41,039 nt of DNA, from NCBI GenBank assembly GCA_017455685.1, contig JAFSZH010000044.1, forward strand, positions 1 to 41,039. Reading direction: 5' to 3'. Below, piece after piece: positions 15,930 through 23,427 of this stretch (its first letter is position 1; each line of letters opens with the position of its first letter). The translations under genes and the position numbers were made by a program. This stretch comes from Oscillospiraceae bacterium. Lineage in GTDB: Bacteria > Bacillota > Clostridia > Oscillospirales > Oscillospiraceae. The notes beneath the pieces were generated by a model that made no database searches, was not told where the DNA came from, and worked only from the letters and a program-made list of their open reading frames with translations.

Positions 15930-16895
15930 CTAATCATATATGTCCTCCCCTTTGATGAACAGTTCTGCCCCTGCCGGTGTCTCTTTCTCCGAGGAATTAG
16001 CTCTGTTTTGCTCCCTCAGGCTCTTACTGTAATGATTCAGGATCCAGTTTACAAAAGGCATGACGGCTTCATAGTTATCCTTGTAATACAGTATATAATT
16101 ACTCTCCTTCAACTCATCGCTATCCAGATAAATGACTTTTCGACCCTTAATCATTTTATGATACTCATAGGTAAAGGAGGTGGCAAAGCCGAGATATCGG
16201 TCCGTTTTGGCCAACATATCCCGCATTACGAGGTTGTCATTTTCCACCCGGCAATCGATCTTGATTCCTCTCTTTTCCTTTTCCTCCCGAAACATTCGGA
16301 TCAAGGGAATCCCTTCGGCTTCGGGGACAAGGAAGGTCTCCCCTTCCAGTTCTTCGATGGTTACCCTGCTCTTCTCCGCTAGCGGGTGATTCTCCGGTGC
16401 CGTCACAAACAGGCGGTTTTCATACAATGGCACGCACAGGACCCATTGATAATCATAATAAACGGGAGAAATGATGATATCCCCCTGTCTCTTAAGAATT
16501 GCCTGCTCCAATTGGGGTCGGGTCATGATGATTCTTTCTATATCGGTACCAATTACTTCCAGGTCCATCTTGGGAAGGATCCACCGAAAAAAATCAAGGG
16601 ATGTGGCGATCACTCTGATCTTTTTCTTCCCTTTGCAGGAGACGGCTATGACCTCTTTTCGGAGGCTTTCCATCTCGCCTACCAGGTCATAAACTGGCAT
16701 CAGGATCCTTTTCCCGTACTCATTTAGTTGTATATGGTTCTTTTTTCGGACCAGGAGAGGGCAGGTCAACCCCTCCTCAAGCTTGGCAATCTGCCTGCTG
16801 ACGGTGACTTCGCTGAGCCCAAGTTCCCGAGCGGCTACCGTGATGCTTCCGCTCTCGGCAACGGCAAGAAAGCAATTTAATTCGTTCAGTTCCAT
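15930..16895 (-). CDS. LysR-family transcriptional regulator (second of a tandem pair)
   Basis: 321 residues. The N-terminal winged helix-turn-helix spans about 1-60 (NELNCFLAVAESGSITVAARELGLSEVTVSRQ, quoted here as NELNCFLAVAESGSITVAA with LGLSEVTVSRQIAKLE). The rest is a periplasmic-binding-protein-like effector domain (about 90-300) with the usual ENHPLAEKSRVTIEEL turn. The start follows AGGACGCAGGA and overlaps the stop of the upstream LysR gene by 10 bp, so the two are co-translated. The effector is unknown; the permeases and methyltransferase of the island are the likely targets. Codon use is less GC-rich than outside the island. Confidence 0.9.
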   Translation of the reverse strand: MELNELNCFLAVAESGSITVAARELGLSEVTVSRQIAKLEEGLTCPLLVRKKNHIQLNEYGKRILMPVYDLVGEMESLRKEVIAVSCKGKKKIRVIATSLDFFRWILPKMDLEVIGTDIERIIMTRPQLEQAILKRQGDIIISPVYYDYQWVLCVPLYENRLFVTAPENHPLAEKSRVTIEELEGETFLVPEAEGIPLIRMFREEKEKRGIKIDCRVENDNLVMRDMLAKTDRYLGFATSFTYEYHKMIKGRKVIYLDSDELKESNYILYYKDNYEAVMPFVNWILNHYSKSLREQNRANSSEKETPAGAELFIKGEDIYD

Positions 16896-17734
16896 TCCTG
16901 CGTCCTTTTCAGTAGATACTCTATCTGTTCCCTGTACTTTTTCCTGAAAATAAGGAAATATTCCACCTGTAATCCCCAGTCTACTATGGGGATCTGTTTC
17001 CTACCTTTTCTGTCCATCAGGTCCATATCCAGGGAGGAAACGGCAACCGGTCCGGGAAAAGTCTCTGCTGCTTTCAAATATACATACTGTTCCCTGTGCA
17101 GCACCGGCCGCAGTAAAAGGCCATCTTTTTCTACTATATTTCCCAGCAATGTGCTGATCTTCCCGAAGTCCGTCATAAGGACCTTGTCGCAGCCAGCCAA
17201 ATCATTTACTGTGATCTTTCTTTTCCTTGCGAGCGGGTTTCCCTCCGGAACGGACAGGAAAAGGGTCTCTGTACAAAAATTAATCGTTGAAAACTGCTCG
17301 TTCTCTGTTTTTTTGTCGGCCAGCATTATCGCCACAGCATCATCCGGCAAATCCCAGGGCGAGATGTCTTTCCGAACACATGTCTCCTGAAGGTGGATCT
17401 CTTCCCCGTCAAATATTGACATCAGCTTAAGTAGAGCAAGAGGTGAGGTGCTGTAAAGCCGCAGGGAATTGGCTGCCTTTGCTGTGTCGATCAGGTAATG
17501 AATTCCTCTGACCTTGGTCTCGATTCGTTCCGCGTATCTCTTTGTAACCTCTCCCGCCGGTGTAAGGCAAATGGTTTTTCTGTCTCGCTCAAACAGCTCT
17601 GTGCCCAGTTCCTCCTCCATCTGCCGGATCATCTGGCTCAGGGCAGGCTGTGAAATGAAGAGTTCCTCCGCAGCAGCGGAAAAGCTGCCGCTGCGTACGA
17701 TCTGCAAAAAACGGGAAAGTTGAACTAGCTTCAC
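16886..17734 (-). CDS. LysR-family transcriptional regulator (first of a tandem pair)
   Basis: 282 residues. The N-terminal helix-turn-helix reads LSRFLQIVRSGSFSAAAEE then LFISQPALSQMIRQMEEELG, a textbook LysR start. A shortened effector-binding domain follows. The GTG at 17734 is preferred because AAGGAGG (17750-17744) lies 9 nt before it; the GTG at 17743 abuts the same site with no spacing. It is preceded by a near-perfect promoter and followed by a second, only distantly similar LysR gene in overlap. A tandem pair of LysR regulators in one transcript is unusual and may act as a hetero-pair; that is inference. Confidence 0.9.
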   Translation of the reverse strand: MKLVQLSRFLQIVRSGSFSAAAEELFISQPALSQMIRQMEEELGTELFERDRKTICLTPAGEVTKRYAERIETKVRGIHYLIDTAKAANSLRLYSTSPLALLKLMSIFDGEEIHLQETCVRKDISPWDLPDDAVAIMLADKKTENEQFSTINFCTETLFLSVPEGNPLARKRKITVNDLAGCDKVLMTDFGKISTLLGNIVEKDGLLLRPVLHREQYVYLKAAETFPGPVAVSSLDMDLMDRKGRKQIPIVDWGLQVEYFLIFRKKYREQIEYLLKRTQEWN

Positions 17735-17772
17735 CTGCCGCACCCTCCTTGCCCTTTTGATACTATATCGCC

Positions 17773-17801
17773 ATTATATTTACTGCTCTGCTCTTTGTCA
17801 A
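17773..17801 (-). promoter_or_regulatory. Consensus promoter of the tandem LysR genes
   Basis: On the minus strand TTGACA (17801-17796), 17-bp spacer, TATAAT (17778-17773), about 40 bp before the GTG start. Confidence 0.85.
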
Positions 17802-17828
17802 ACAAGCAAACGACCCCCGAAAACAGAT

Positions 17829-17895
17829 GATATGCTCCCTCTACGAGAGACAGTGAAAGAACAAAACACTGTCAATCATAAGGAGAGCATATCAA
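17829..17895. repeat. Two-tier inverted repeat between permease and LysR genes
   Basis: Outer arms TGATATGCTC (17829-17838) and GAGCATATCA (17886-17895) are perfect. Inner arms GACAGTG (17850-17856) and CACTGTC (17868-17874) are also perfect. It lies after the permease stop and before the LysR promoter. On the minus strand it is followed by TCTGTTTTC, so it may terminate the permease transcript. A regulator site or mobile-element remnant is the alternative. Confidence 0.6.
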
Positions 17896-17933
17896 AATGC
17901 CATGGCTTATTTAGGGTGTGTTTCTTTTTTATC

Positions 17934-19229
17934 CTATTGCATTAGGTTGAAAATTCCTGTGCAACCTATAAGGACCTGCAGTAGCATCATACAGATGCTG
18001 ACCAGCAGAAGCTGCTTGAACAGTTTTTCTCTGTCCGTATTCTCGGTTGCGGACACCATGGCCATAGCCCCTCCGTAGGAAAAGGGACTGCAGGAAGGTG
18101 TCTGCGTACCCACATAGGCGGCAGTGTAGGCACCTAGGAAAGGAACGCCGACATACTGTGCCGACACGCTGAATACGATCGGTGCTAATGCGTAGATCAC
18201 CGTGATTCCATTGGAGACCATCGTCATTAGTCCGGCCACTGCCAGGAGAATTGGGATGATCCAGAAGGGTGAAATGGAAGCCGTGATCCATTCTGTCAGC
18301 ATCCCAATGATATGAAAATCATTCATCAACCCCACCAGCATAGAGGTGCCGGCGATCATCAGAATGACCGACCAGGGGACATCCTCCCGAATGACAGTGT
18401 CCGCTTTTTCGATTTCCATAAACGCAAGAGCGACACTGCCCGCCAAAAAAATGATTTGCGTGTCTATCTTCGCGGTGATCCAGGCGGTCACTGGATTTGG
18501 CGCAAGCATTTCCGTTACTGACGGGATAACTACCAGGGAAAGAACAGCCAAAACAACATAAAGGATCCGTTTTTGTTTCCCTGTCAAAGGCTCCGACTTA
18601 CGGAAGTCCAGCGTTCTGTTTTTTGGTTTATAGCCACGTGCCGCCAGATACACCACGATAAAACCGATAGTACTGATCAGAAGGTTTGCCTCAAGAATAT
18701 ATATTAGCCCCTTCTCCACAGCTTGGCTGCTCACATATTGGGACAGGATTCCTTGATGGATCGGGCCACCCATGCTCCAGGGAAAATTGATTCCCGCCCC
18801 GGCTGTCAGCGCAAAAGCCACGATCACAGGGGCAAATCCAGCCTGCGCAGCGATCGCATATCCAATCGGTCCAACGATGGCGAAAGCAGCTGTACCGTTG
18901 CACAGTCCGTTCACCGTGATGGCGGAAAGATAGATAGCGAAAGGGACAAGCGCCGGCCGTTTACGAAAGGAATACATGATATTCATGCTGATATTGTTAA
19001 AAATCTGACCGCGCCGTACATAGCCGAAAAAGATTGTATAAATAATGAATATCACGATTGTCCGGGTAGGAAAGTAGCTGAGAATGTCCGCAAGAGTCAG
19101 CCCACAGCACCAATAGCCAAGAACGAATGCGAAAAACATGGCCATGATGCCAAAGTTAACTTTTTTTGACAACAGAATGGATAATACAATGGATAGTATT
19201 ATATACATCAAACCAAGCCAGGTGGACAT
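17934..19229 (-). CDS. IT-superfamily (SLC13/MatC-like) anion permease
   Basis: 431 residues, strongly hydrophobic with about 11-12 predicted membrane spans. It has a duplicated organisation with re-entrant-like segments NGLCNGTAAFAIVGPIG and, in the second half, MTMVSNGITVIYALAPI; GTQTPSCSPFSYGGAMAM lies near the C-terminus. This pattern is that of ion-transporter superfamily carriers for dicarboxylates and related organic anions. The start follows AGGGGGAAG. It lies 40 bp downstream of the MFS gene on the same strand and is probably co-transcribed. The substrate cannot be read from the sequence. Confidence 0.75.
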   Translation of the reverse strand: MSTWLGLMYIILSIVLSILLSKKVNFGIMAMFFAFVLGYWCCGLTLADILSYFPTRTIVIFIIYTIFFGYVRRGQIFNNISMNIMYSFRKRPALVPFAIYLSAITVNGLCNGTAAFAIVGPIGYAIAAQAGFAPVIVAFALTAGAGINFPWSMGGPIHQGILSQYVSSQAVEKGLIYILEANLLISTIGFIVVYLAARGYKPKNRTLDFRKSEPLTGKQKRILYVVLAVLSLVVIPSVTEMLAPNPVTAWITAKIDTQIIFLAGSVALAFMEIEKADTVIREDVPWSVILMIAGTSMLVGLMNDFHIIGMLTEWITASISPFWIIPILLAVAGLMTMVSNGITVIYALAPIVFSVSAQYVGVPFLGAYTAAYVGTQTPSCSPFSYGGAMAMVSATENTDREKLFKQLLLVSICMMLLQVLIGCTGIFNLMQ

Positions 19230-19269
19230 AGTTCTTCCCCCTATCTTGTGAAAATGTGAATGGATTATA

Positions 19270-20463
19270 TCACTTTTTCTCCGCGGGTGTCCACTTGACG
19301 AAGAACAGGCACAGTGTCAGCGCGATACAGGCGATAATACAAGCCAGGAAGCTGCTCTCAACCTCGCTGCCGAAATGGACCAGTGACCGGTATGCAGTGA
19401 TCCAGTAGCTGGACAGAAAGATCGCCGCCTGATTCGCAGCCAGCACCAGAGAGCTGGAGAGTGCCAGCGTTGAGGGTGTTGCAATCCTGCCGCAAATAAT
19501 ATGCACAGAGGAAAGGAACATAGAGAAGCCCATGCCGACCAGGAACATACCCAGTCCCACGGTGACCGTCTTGGGAACGAACAGGATGACCGCCACGCCA
19601 ATCGTCACAAGGGTAAAGCCCACGGAGAGAACCTTGTTTTTTAAAATATTGTTGATGGGCTGCAGCAGTGCGTTTGTCACCAGTGTACCGGCAGTGAAGC
19701 AGGAAAGCATGGTCCCTGCCAGGGCGGCCGTGCCTAGGCCTTTTTCCACAACAAAGGTCGAAATCCCCGAGTTCACAGGGTAAATCGCCAGCGTCGAGAT
19801 CAGCTGGGCTGCAATCAGAACAAATACCTTGGGATTGATATCCCTCAGCTTCCCTTTTTCTGCTTTGACTTCCATATCAGTTTCCTTCTCTGGCTCTTTT
19901 AGGAACGCAGTCAGCAGAACAATGATCACGATCAGGATCAGATAGATCAGGAAGGACACATTCCATCGGATATCCGCCAGTCTGCCGCAAAGAGGCTGCA
20001 TCACCATGTTAGCAAGGTTCAGCGACACGGCGCCTAGGCCGATGAACCATCCGCTCTTCTCCGTTCCGACACTGCGGATGATCAAAGCATTGCGGACGCC
20101 CAGGCAACCCGCGCCGGCGCCGAGAATACCCCGGAAAAACAGGATCGAAGAAATAGTTTTGCAGAAGTACGGCACAACGCCGCCAATCAGCATCAGGCAG
20201 TAGCCCACAATCATAATGGGCCTGTACCCAATCTTTCTCCCCGCAACAAATCCAATCAGCATCATAACGATCATGCTTACAATGGACGGAATCGTGGAAA
20301 TACCCCGGACCGTTGCCGTGGCTACCTCCGGAAATGCCTCGATGTAGGTCTGCAGCGCCGCGTTGGTCAGCGAGGTCGCTCCAGAAAACATCGGCACTAG
20401 GAACAGCGCCAACAGATTCGCAAAGGTCAGATTGCGAATCAGCTTTTTTTGCTCTTTAGCCAT
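19270..20463 (-). CDS. MFS transporter
   Basis: 397 residues with about 12 predicted membrane spans and a central charged loop (EPEKETDMEVKAEKGK, about residue 190-207). FVAGRKIGYRPIMIVGY near residue 70-85 matches the loop 2-3 motif of the major facilitator superfamily. The start follows GAGGAG at a long spacing (13 nt). It is divergent from the URO-D-type gene, with a 370-bp shared regulatory region. Substrate unknown; uptake of the methylated compound used by the neighbouring methyltransferase, or of a product, is plausible. Confidence 0.85.
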   Translation of the reverse strand: MAKEQKKLIRNLTFANLLALFLVPMFSGATSLTNAALQTYIEAFPEVATATVRGISTIPSIVSMIVMMLIGFVAGRKIGYRPIMIVGYCLMLIGGVVPYFCKTISSILFFRGILGAGAGCLGVRNALIIRSVGTEKSGWFIGLGAVSLNLANMVMQPLCGRLADIRWNVSFLIYLILIVIIVLLTAFLKEPEKETDMEVKAEKGKLRDINPKVFVLIAAQLISTLAIYPVNSGISTFVVEKGLGTAALAGTMLSCFTAGTLVTNALLQPINNILKNKVLSVGFTLVTIGVAVILFVPKTVTVGLGMFLVGMGFSMFLSSVHIICGRIATPSTLALSSSLVLAANQAAIFLSSYWITAYRSLVHFGSEVESSFLACIIACIALTLCLFFVKWTPAEKK

Positions 20464-20590
20464 CGCTTTCTTTTTCTCCTCTCATTTATTCTGTTTTTTC
20501 AGCCCCTTTGCCCGAGAGTTCAACCGACGTCGTCTGTTCCGGAAGTCTACCGGTGATGTCTTTCGGGTAAAAAAGCCGTTTTGCAGCTTT

Positions 20591-20619
20591 ATTGTAACGA
20601 AGTCAAAAGATAAAGTTAA
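20591..20619 (-). promoter_or_regulatory. Candidate promoter of the MFS/permease transcript
   Basis: On the minus strand TTAACT (20619-20614), 17-bp spacer, TACAAT (20596-20591). The -35 match is only moderate. Confidence 0.4.
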
Positions 20620-20722
20620 ATCAAAAACCATGCGTTGTTACATAAGTAAACCTTTATTTCCGGCAATAATCGCTGAAAGAAAGTAGAACAATTATGGGAT
20701 AATTCTCCCCCAGACCAAAGAA

Positions 20723-20735
20723 TTCCTTATAGGAA
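20723..20735. promoter_or_regulatory. Putative LysR binding site (T-N11-A palindrome)
   Basis: TTCCTTATAGGAA is a palindrome with the T-N11-A form of LysR operators. It is centred about 59 bp before the expected start of the plus-strand transcript, the usual place for a LysR recognition site. Confidence 0.6.
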
Positions 20736-20752
20736 CGCTTCCCATTTTCTAT

Positions 20753-20781
20753 TTTTCAGTGGTATTCCCACTCGTTATAAT
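20753..20781 (+). promoter_or_regulatory. Promoter of the URO-D-type methyltransferase gene
   Basis: TTTTCA (20753-20758), 17-bp spacer, TATAAT (20776-20781). The -35 is off-consensus, as expected for an activator-dependent promoter. Confidence 0.65.
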
Positions 20782-20832
20782 AAGGGTGAACAACGAAAAA
20801 CTCCGTAAGAAAGGAAGAAGGAGGTTCATGAG

Positions 20833-21978
20833 ATGAATGAGAAAGAAAAGCTGTTAAAGGAACGGCTGAAGCTGTTTGACGACGCCATGCGGATCGAGGA
20901 AACACGTCGAGTCCCCTGTGTCTCCAACGCCTTCACCTGGAAGATTTTTGACTCCGATCTACACATTTCCGTGCTTGAGGCCACCACCCAATGGGACACC
21001 GACATAATGGAGCGTATCGTCCGGGAGCACATTGAGCGTTACAATTTCGATGCATATCTTGACCTGGGTACCCGTGACAACTTCTCTTACAACCAGATCC
21101 TGGGCAGATCTGAACATTATATCGATGAGTCCGGCAACATAAGCGCAAAGGACGACCCAAAGCTCTTTCCGGAGGAATATGAGGCTGTAACGGAAAACGC
21201 AACCATGTTCCAGTGGTGTGTTGTCGCTCCCCGAGTCTACGGTTCCCTCACCTTTGGACAGATCGAAGATGCGGTCAAGGCACTGATCAACTACACCGCC
21301 TATTACGATCGGATGAACAACATTGTCCACAGGGAATATGGCGTTCCGGCACTAGCCCAGCGGCTACTGATGCATCCCACGGACAACCTGATCAGCTATT
21401 ACCGCGGCTTGAAGGGCTTTAGCTTGGACATGCGCCGAAACCCGGAAAAAATCGAGGCATATGTGGAGAAAAACTCGACAGGCTTTCTGGAAACTGCGAA
21501 ATATTATCTACAGATGCCCCGTGAGCAGGAGCTTTTCGGTATCTATACGGGCTTTCTTGGTCATAACATCATGAATGGTAAGCAATTTGCTCGCTTTTTC
21601 TATCCCGTTTGGAAAAAAGCGATGGATCTCTGTATCGAGAACGAAAAATCCATGATGATCTACGCAGAAGGCTCCACCGTGCGGATTCGTGAATTTCTCC
21701 AGGATATTCCCAAAGGCTATCTCTGCATATTCCCAGAGACAGATGACCTTTTTGACCTGCGCCGGGCATGTCCCAACGCCTGTATCGCAGGGGGAATGTC
21801 GGTGGATATGCTGGGGATTTCCACAAAGCAGGAATGCGTGGACGCCGCTAAAAACTTTGTAGACAATATGGGTCCCGGATATATCTTTTCACAAAACAAA
21901 ATGATGACCTACCGTCGGGACGGTACCCGAGAAAACATGCTGGCCGTCCAGGAAGTGGTCCTGCAAAACAGATATTAA
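20833..21978 (+). CDS. Uroporphyrinogen decarboxylase (URO-D) family protein, probable corrinoid-linked methyltransferase
   Basis: 381 residues. The C-terminal half has the URO-D barrel landmarks (FARFFYPVWKKAMDL, IFPETDDLFDLRR, GGMSVDMLG, GPGYIFSQNKMM). Heme biosynthesis is unlikely: no other heme genes are present, and the gene sits with transporters and LysR regulators. Most such accessory URO-D proteins in anaerobes are MtaA/MtbA or O-demethylase-type methyltransferases that move methyl groups to or from a corrinoid or tetrahydrofolate. No corrinoid protein gene is in the island. The start follows AAGGAGGTTC. Substrate unknown. Confidence 0.75.
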   Translation: MNEKEKLLKERLKLFDDAMRIEETRRVPCVSNAFTWKIFDSDLHISVLEATTQWDTDIMERIVREHIERYNFDAYLDLGTRDNFSYNQILGRSEHYIDESGNISAKDDPKLFPEEYEAVTENATMFQWCVVAPRVYGSLTFGQIEDAVKALINYTAYYDRMNNIVHREYGVPALAQRLLMHPTDNLISYYRGLKGFSLDMRRNPEKIEAYVEKNSTGFLETAKYYLQMPREQELFGIYTGFLGHNIMNGKQFARFFYPVWKKAMDLCIENEKSMMIYAEGSTVRIREFLQDIPKGYLCIFPETDDLFDLRRACPNACIAGGMSVDMLGISTKQECVDAAKNFVDNMGPGYIFSQNKMMTYRRDGTRENMLAVQEVVLQNRY

Positions 21979-21992
21979 GGAGGTATTCTGTC

Positions 21993-22121
21993 ATGAGCCG
22001 AGATGAAATAGTGGAATTCACACCGGAGGGCTTTAAAAAAGTCGCTGCCGCTCTTACCTTCCTGCCCGAGGACAAACGGGAGACCATGCTGGCCATGCTT
22101 TGCGGACAGTTTATCCGTTAA
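21993..22121 (+). CDS. 42-residue small protein downstream of the URO-D-type gene
   Basis: The ATG at 21993 is preceded by AAGGAGGTATTCTGTC, a strong and well-spaced ribosome binding site, only 14 bp after the URO-D stop. The frame encodes an amphipathic, mostly helical peptide (SRDEIVEFTPEGFKKVAAAL, then LPEDKRETMLAMLCGQFIR) and ends at a TAA just before a strong terminator. I do not recognise a family. Position and signals argue it is real and made together with the methyltransferase, perhaps as a partner subunit. Confidence 0.7.
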   Translation: MSRDEIVEFTPEGFKKVAAALTFLPEDKRETMLAMLCGQFIR

Positions 22122-22160
22122 AAAACATCCTCTCCGATTCCCGATCAGGATAAACGGAAG

Positions 22161-22209
22161 AACAGGAAACGGCTCCCTGCATTTCTATGCAAAAGAGCCG
22201 TTTCCTGTT
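22161..22209 (+). terminator. Intrinsic terminator after the URO-D/small-protein transcript
   Basis: A perfect 15-bp stem (22161-22175 with 22195-22209), 19-nt loop, then a T-run continuing to 22212. Confidence 0.9.
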
Positions 22210-22353
22210 TTTATCTCTCCCCCGGTTATAAAGCTGGTGAGATCCATTATCACCTCTCCGGCGATGTTCAGCCACGTCGCGGTGGGCATAAAGACACTGG
22301 CGCCGTGGATATCCCGCCGCTTTGTCTATAATCTTATTTCATAGTTCTTTGAC
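22210..22353. other. Right end of the island, possible gene remnant
   Basis: The sequence is more GC-rich than the rest of the island. A minus-strand frame without a start, open from about 22320 to 22188, reads like a piece of a longer protein (GASVFMPTATWLNIAGEV). I do not recognise it, and it may be chance. Confidence 0.3.
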
Positions 22354-22370
22354 AGTCTGAAAAGGACGCC
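22354..22370 (+). repeat. Right 17-bp direct repeat of the accessory island
   Basis: AGTCTGAAAAGGACGCC, identical to 15660-15676. Here it forms the outer left arm of the argF terminator. Confidence 0.65.
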
Positions 22371-22400
22371 AGGAGCGTTTTCGCTCCCGGCGTCCTTTTT
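22360..22400. terminator. Bidirectional terminator after argF
   Basis: AAAAGGACGCCAGGAGCG (22360-22377) pairs with 22382-22400 around TTTT, with one A/C mismatch. T-runs exist on both strands. It ends the minus-strand arginine operon. Confidence 0.88.
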
Positions 22401-22410
22401 GTTGTGAATC

Positions 22411-23427
22411 TTACCGCAGTGTGGCGTAGAGCACCGCCTTGATGGTGTGCATGCGGTTCTCCGCCTCGTCGAAGACCACGGAGCGTTCCGACTCAAAGAC
22501 TTCGTCGGTGACTTCCATTTCGGTGATGCCGTACTTTTCCGCGATTTTGGCCCCCGTCTCGGTCTTGGTGTCGTGGAAGGAGGGCAGGCAATGCATGAAG
22601 ATGGCCCCGGGGGCCGCGTTGGCCATGGCCGCGGCGTTGATCTGATAGGGCCGCAGCAGGGCGATGCGCTTCTCCCAGACCGCCTCCGGCTCGCCCATGG
22701 AGACCCAAACGTCCGTATAGAGCACGTCCGCGTCCCGGGTCCCGGCTTCCACGTCCTCGGTGAGGGTGACGCTGCCGCCGCTCTCCGCGGCGAAGGCCCG
22801 GGCCTTTTCCACGAGCTCCGGCGCCGGGAACAGCTCGGTGGGAGCGCAGGCGGTGAAGTGCAGGCCCATCTTGGCGCAGGCGACCATCAGGGAGTTGCCC
22901 ATGTTGTTCCGGGCGTCGCCCATGTAGGTGAAGCGAACGCCTTTCAGCCGCCCCAGCTTTTCCTCCACGGTCAGCAGGTCCGCCAGCATCTGGGTGGGAT
23001 GGAACTGATCGGTCAGGCCGTTCCACACGGGCACCCCGGCGTACCGGGCCAGCTCCTCCACCCGCTCCTGGCCGAAGCCCCGGTACTCGATGCCGTCGTA
23101 CATCCGGCCCAGCACCCGGGCGGTGTCGGCAATGCTCTCCTTCTTCCCCATCTGGGAGCTGCCGGGGTCCAGATAGGTCACTCCCATGCCCAGATCCATC
23201 CCCGCCACCTCGAAGGCGCAGCGGGTCCGGGTGGAGGTCTTTTCAAAGAGCAGCACGATATTCTTGCCGGTCAGATACCGGTGGGGCTCCCCGGCGCGCT
23301 TGAGCGCCTTGAAGCGGGCGGCCGCGTCCAGCAGGGCGTGGATCTCCTCCGGCGAGTAGTCCAGCAGGGTCAGAAAATGTCTGCCCCGCAGCGCCTCCGG
23401 CAGCGCGAATCCGTTATCGTTCATCAT
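22411..23427 (-). CDS. argF: Ornithine carbamoyltransferase
   Basis: 338 residues. In this context it probably runs as ArcB, splitting citrulline into ornithine and carbamoyl phosphate; the reverse, biosynthetic direction is also possible. The carbamoyl-phosphate loop is STRTR (65-69), with HPTQ (143-146), [11 protein letters not shown] near 169-179 and HCLPSFHD (279-286). Two adjacent ATGs exist at 23427 and 23424; the second is better spaced from GGAGGT. The start overlaps the stop of the upstream ornithine cyclodeaminase-like gene, so the three arginine genes are translationally coupled. No carbamate kinase gene is in the window. Confidence 0.93.
   Translation of the reverse strand: MMNDNGFALPEALRGRHFLTLLDYSPEEIHALLDAAARFKALKRAGEPHRYLTGKNIVLLFEKTSTRTRCAFEVAGMDLGMGVTYLDPGSSQMGKKESIADTARVLGRMYDGIEYRGFGQERVEELARYAGVPVWNGLTDQFHPTQMLADLLTVEEKLGRLKGVRFTYMGDARNNMGNSLMVACAKMGLHFTACAPTELFPAPELVEKARAFAAESGGSVTLTEDVEAGTRDADVLYTDVWVSMGEPEAVWEKRIALLRPYQINAAAMANAAPGAIFMHCLPSFHDTKTETGAKIAEKYGITEMEVTDEVFESERSVVFDEAENRMHTIKAVLYATLR

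Larger units (their letters stand above)
20464..20832. other. Divergent regulatory region of the island
   Basis: The 369 bp hold a plus-strand promoter (20753-20781), a palindromic LysR-type site (20723-20735) and a weaker minus-strand promoter (20591-20619). The leader of the MFS gene (20464-20590) is long and contains no riboswitch or terminator that I recognise. Confidence 0.55.
15677..22353. other. AT-rich accessory island between nadE and argF
   Basis: A 6.7-kb segment bounded by 17-bp direct repeats. It is visibly lower in GC than both flanks and carries two LysR regulators, two permeases, a URO-D-type methyltransferase and a small protein. Flanking housekeeping genes on both sides have the GC-rich style of the rest of the window. 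No integrase, transposase or tRNA target is seen, so the mechanism of insertion is unknown. Confidence 0.6.

Noticed and set aside
22188-22320. Minus-strand open stretch resembling the end of a protein
   Set aside because: It has no start, overlaps a strong terminator, and I cannot match it to a family. It is kept only as a possible remnant.
15677-22353. Integrase or transposase in the island
   Set aside because: All sizeable frames in the island are accounted for by regulators, permeases and the URO-D-type gene; none looks like a recombinase.
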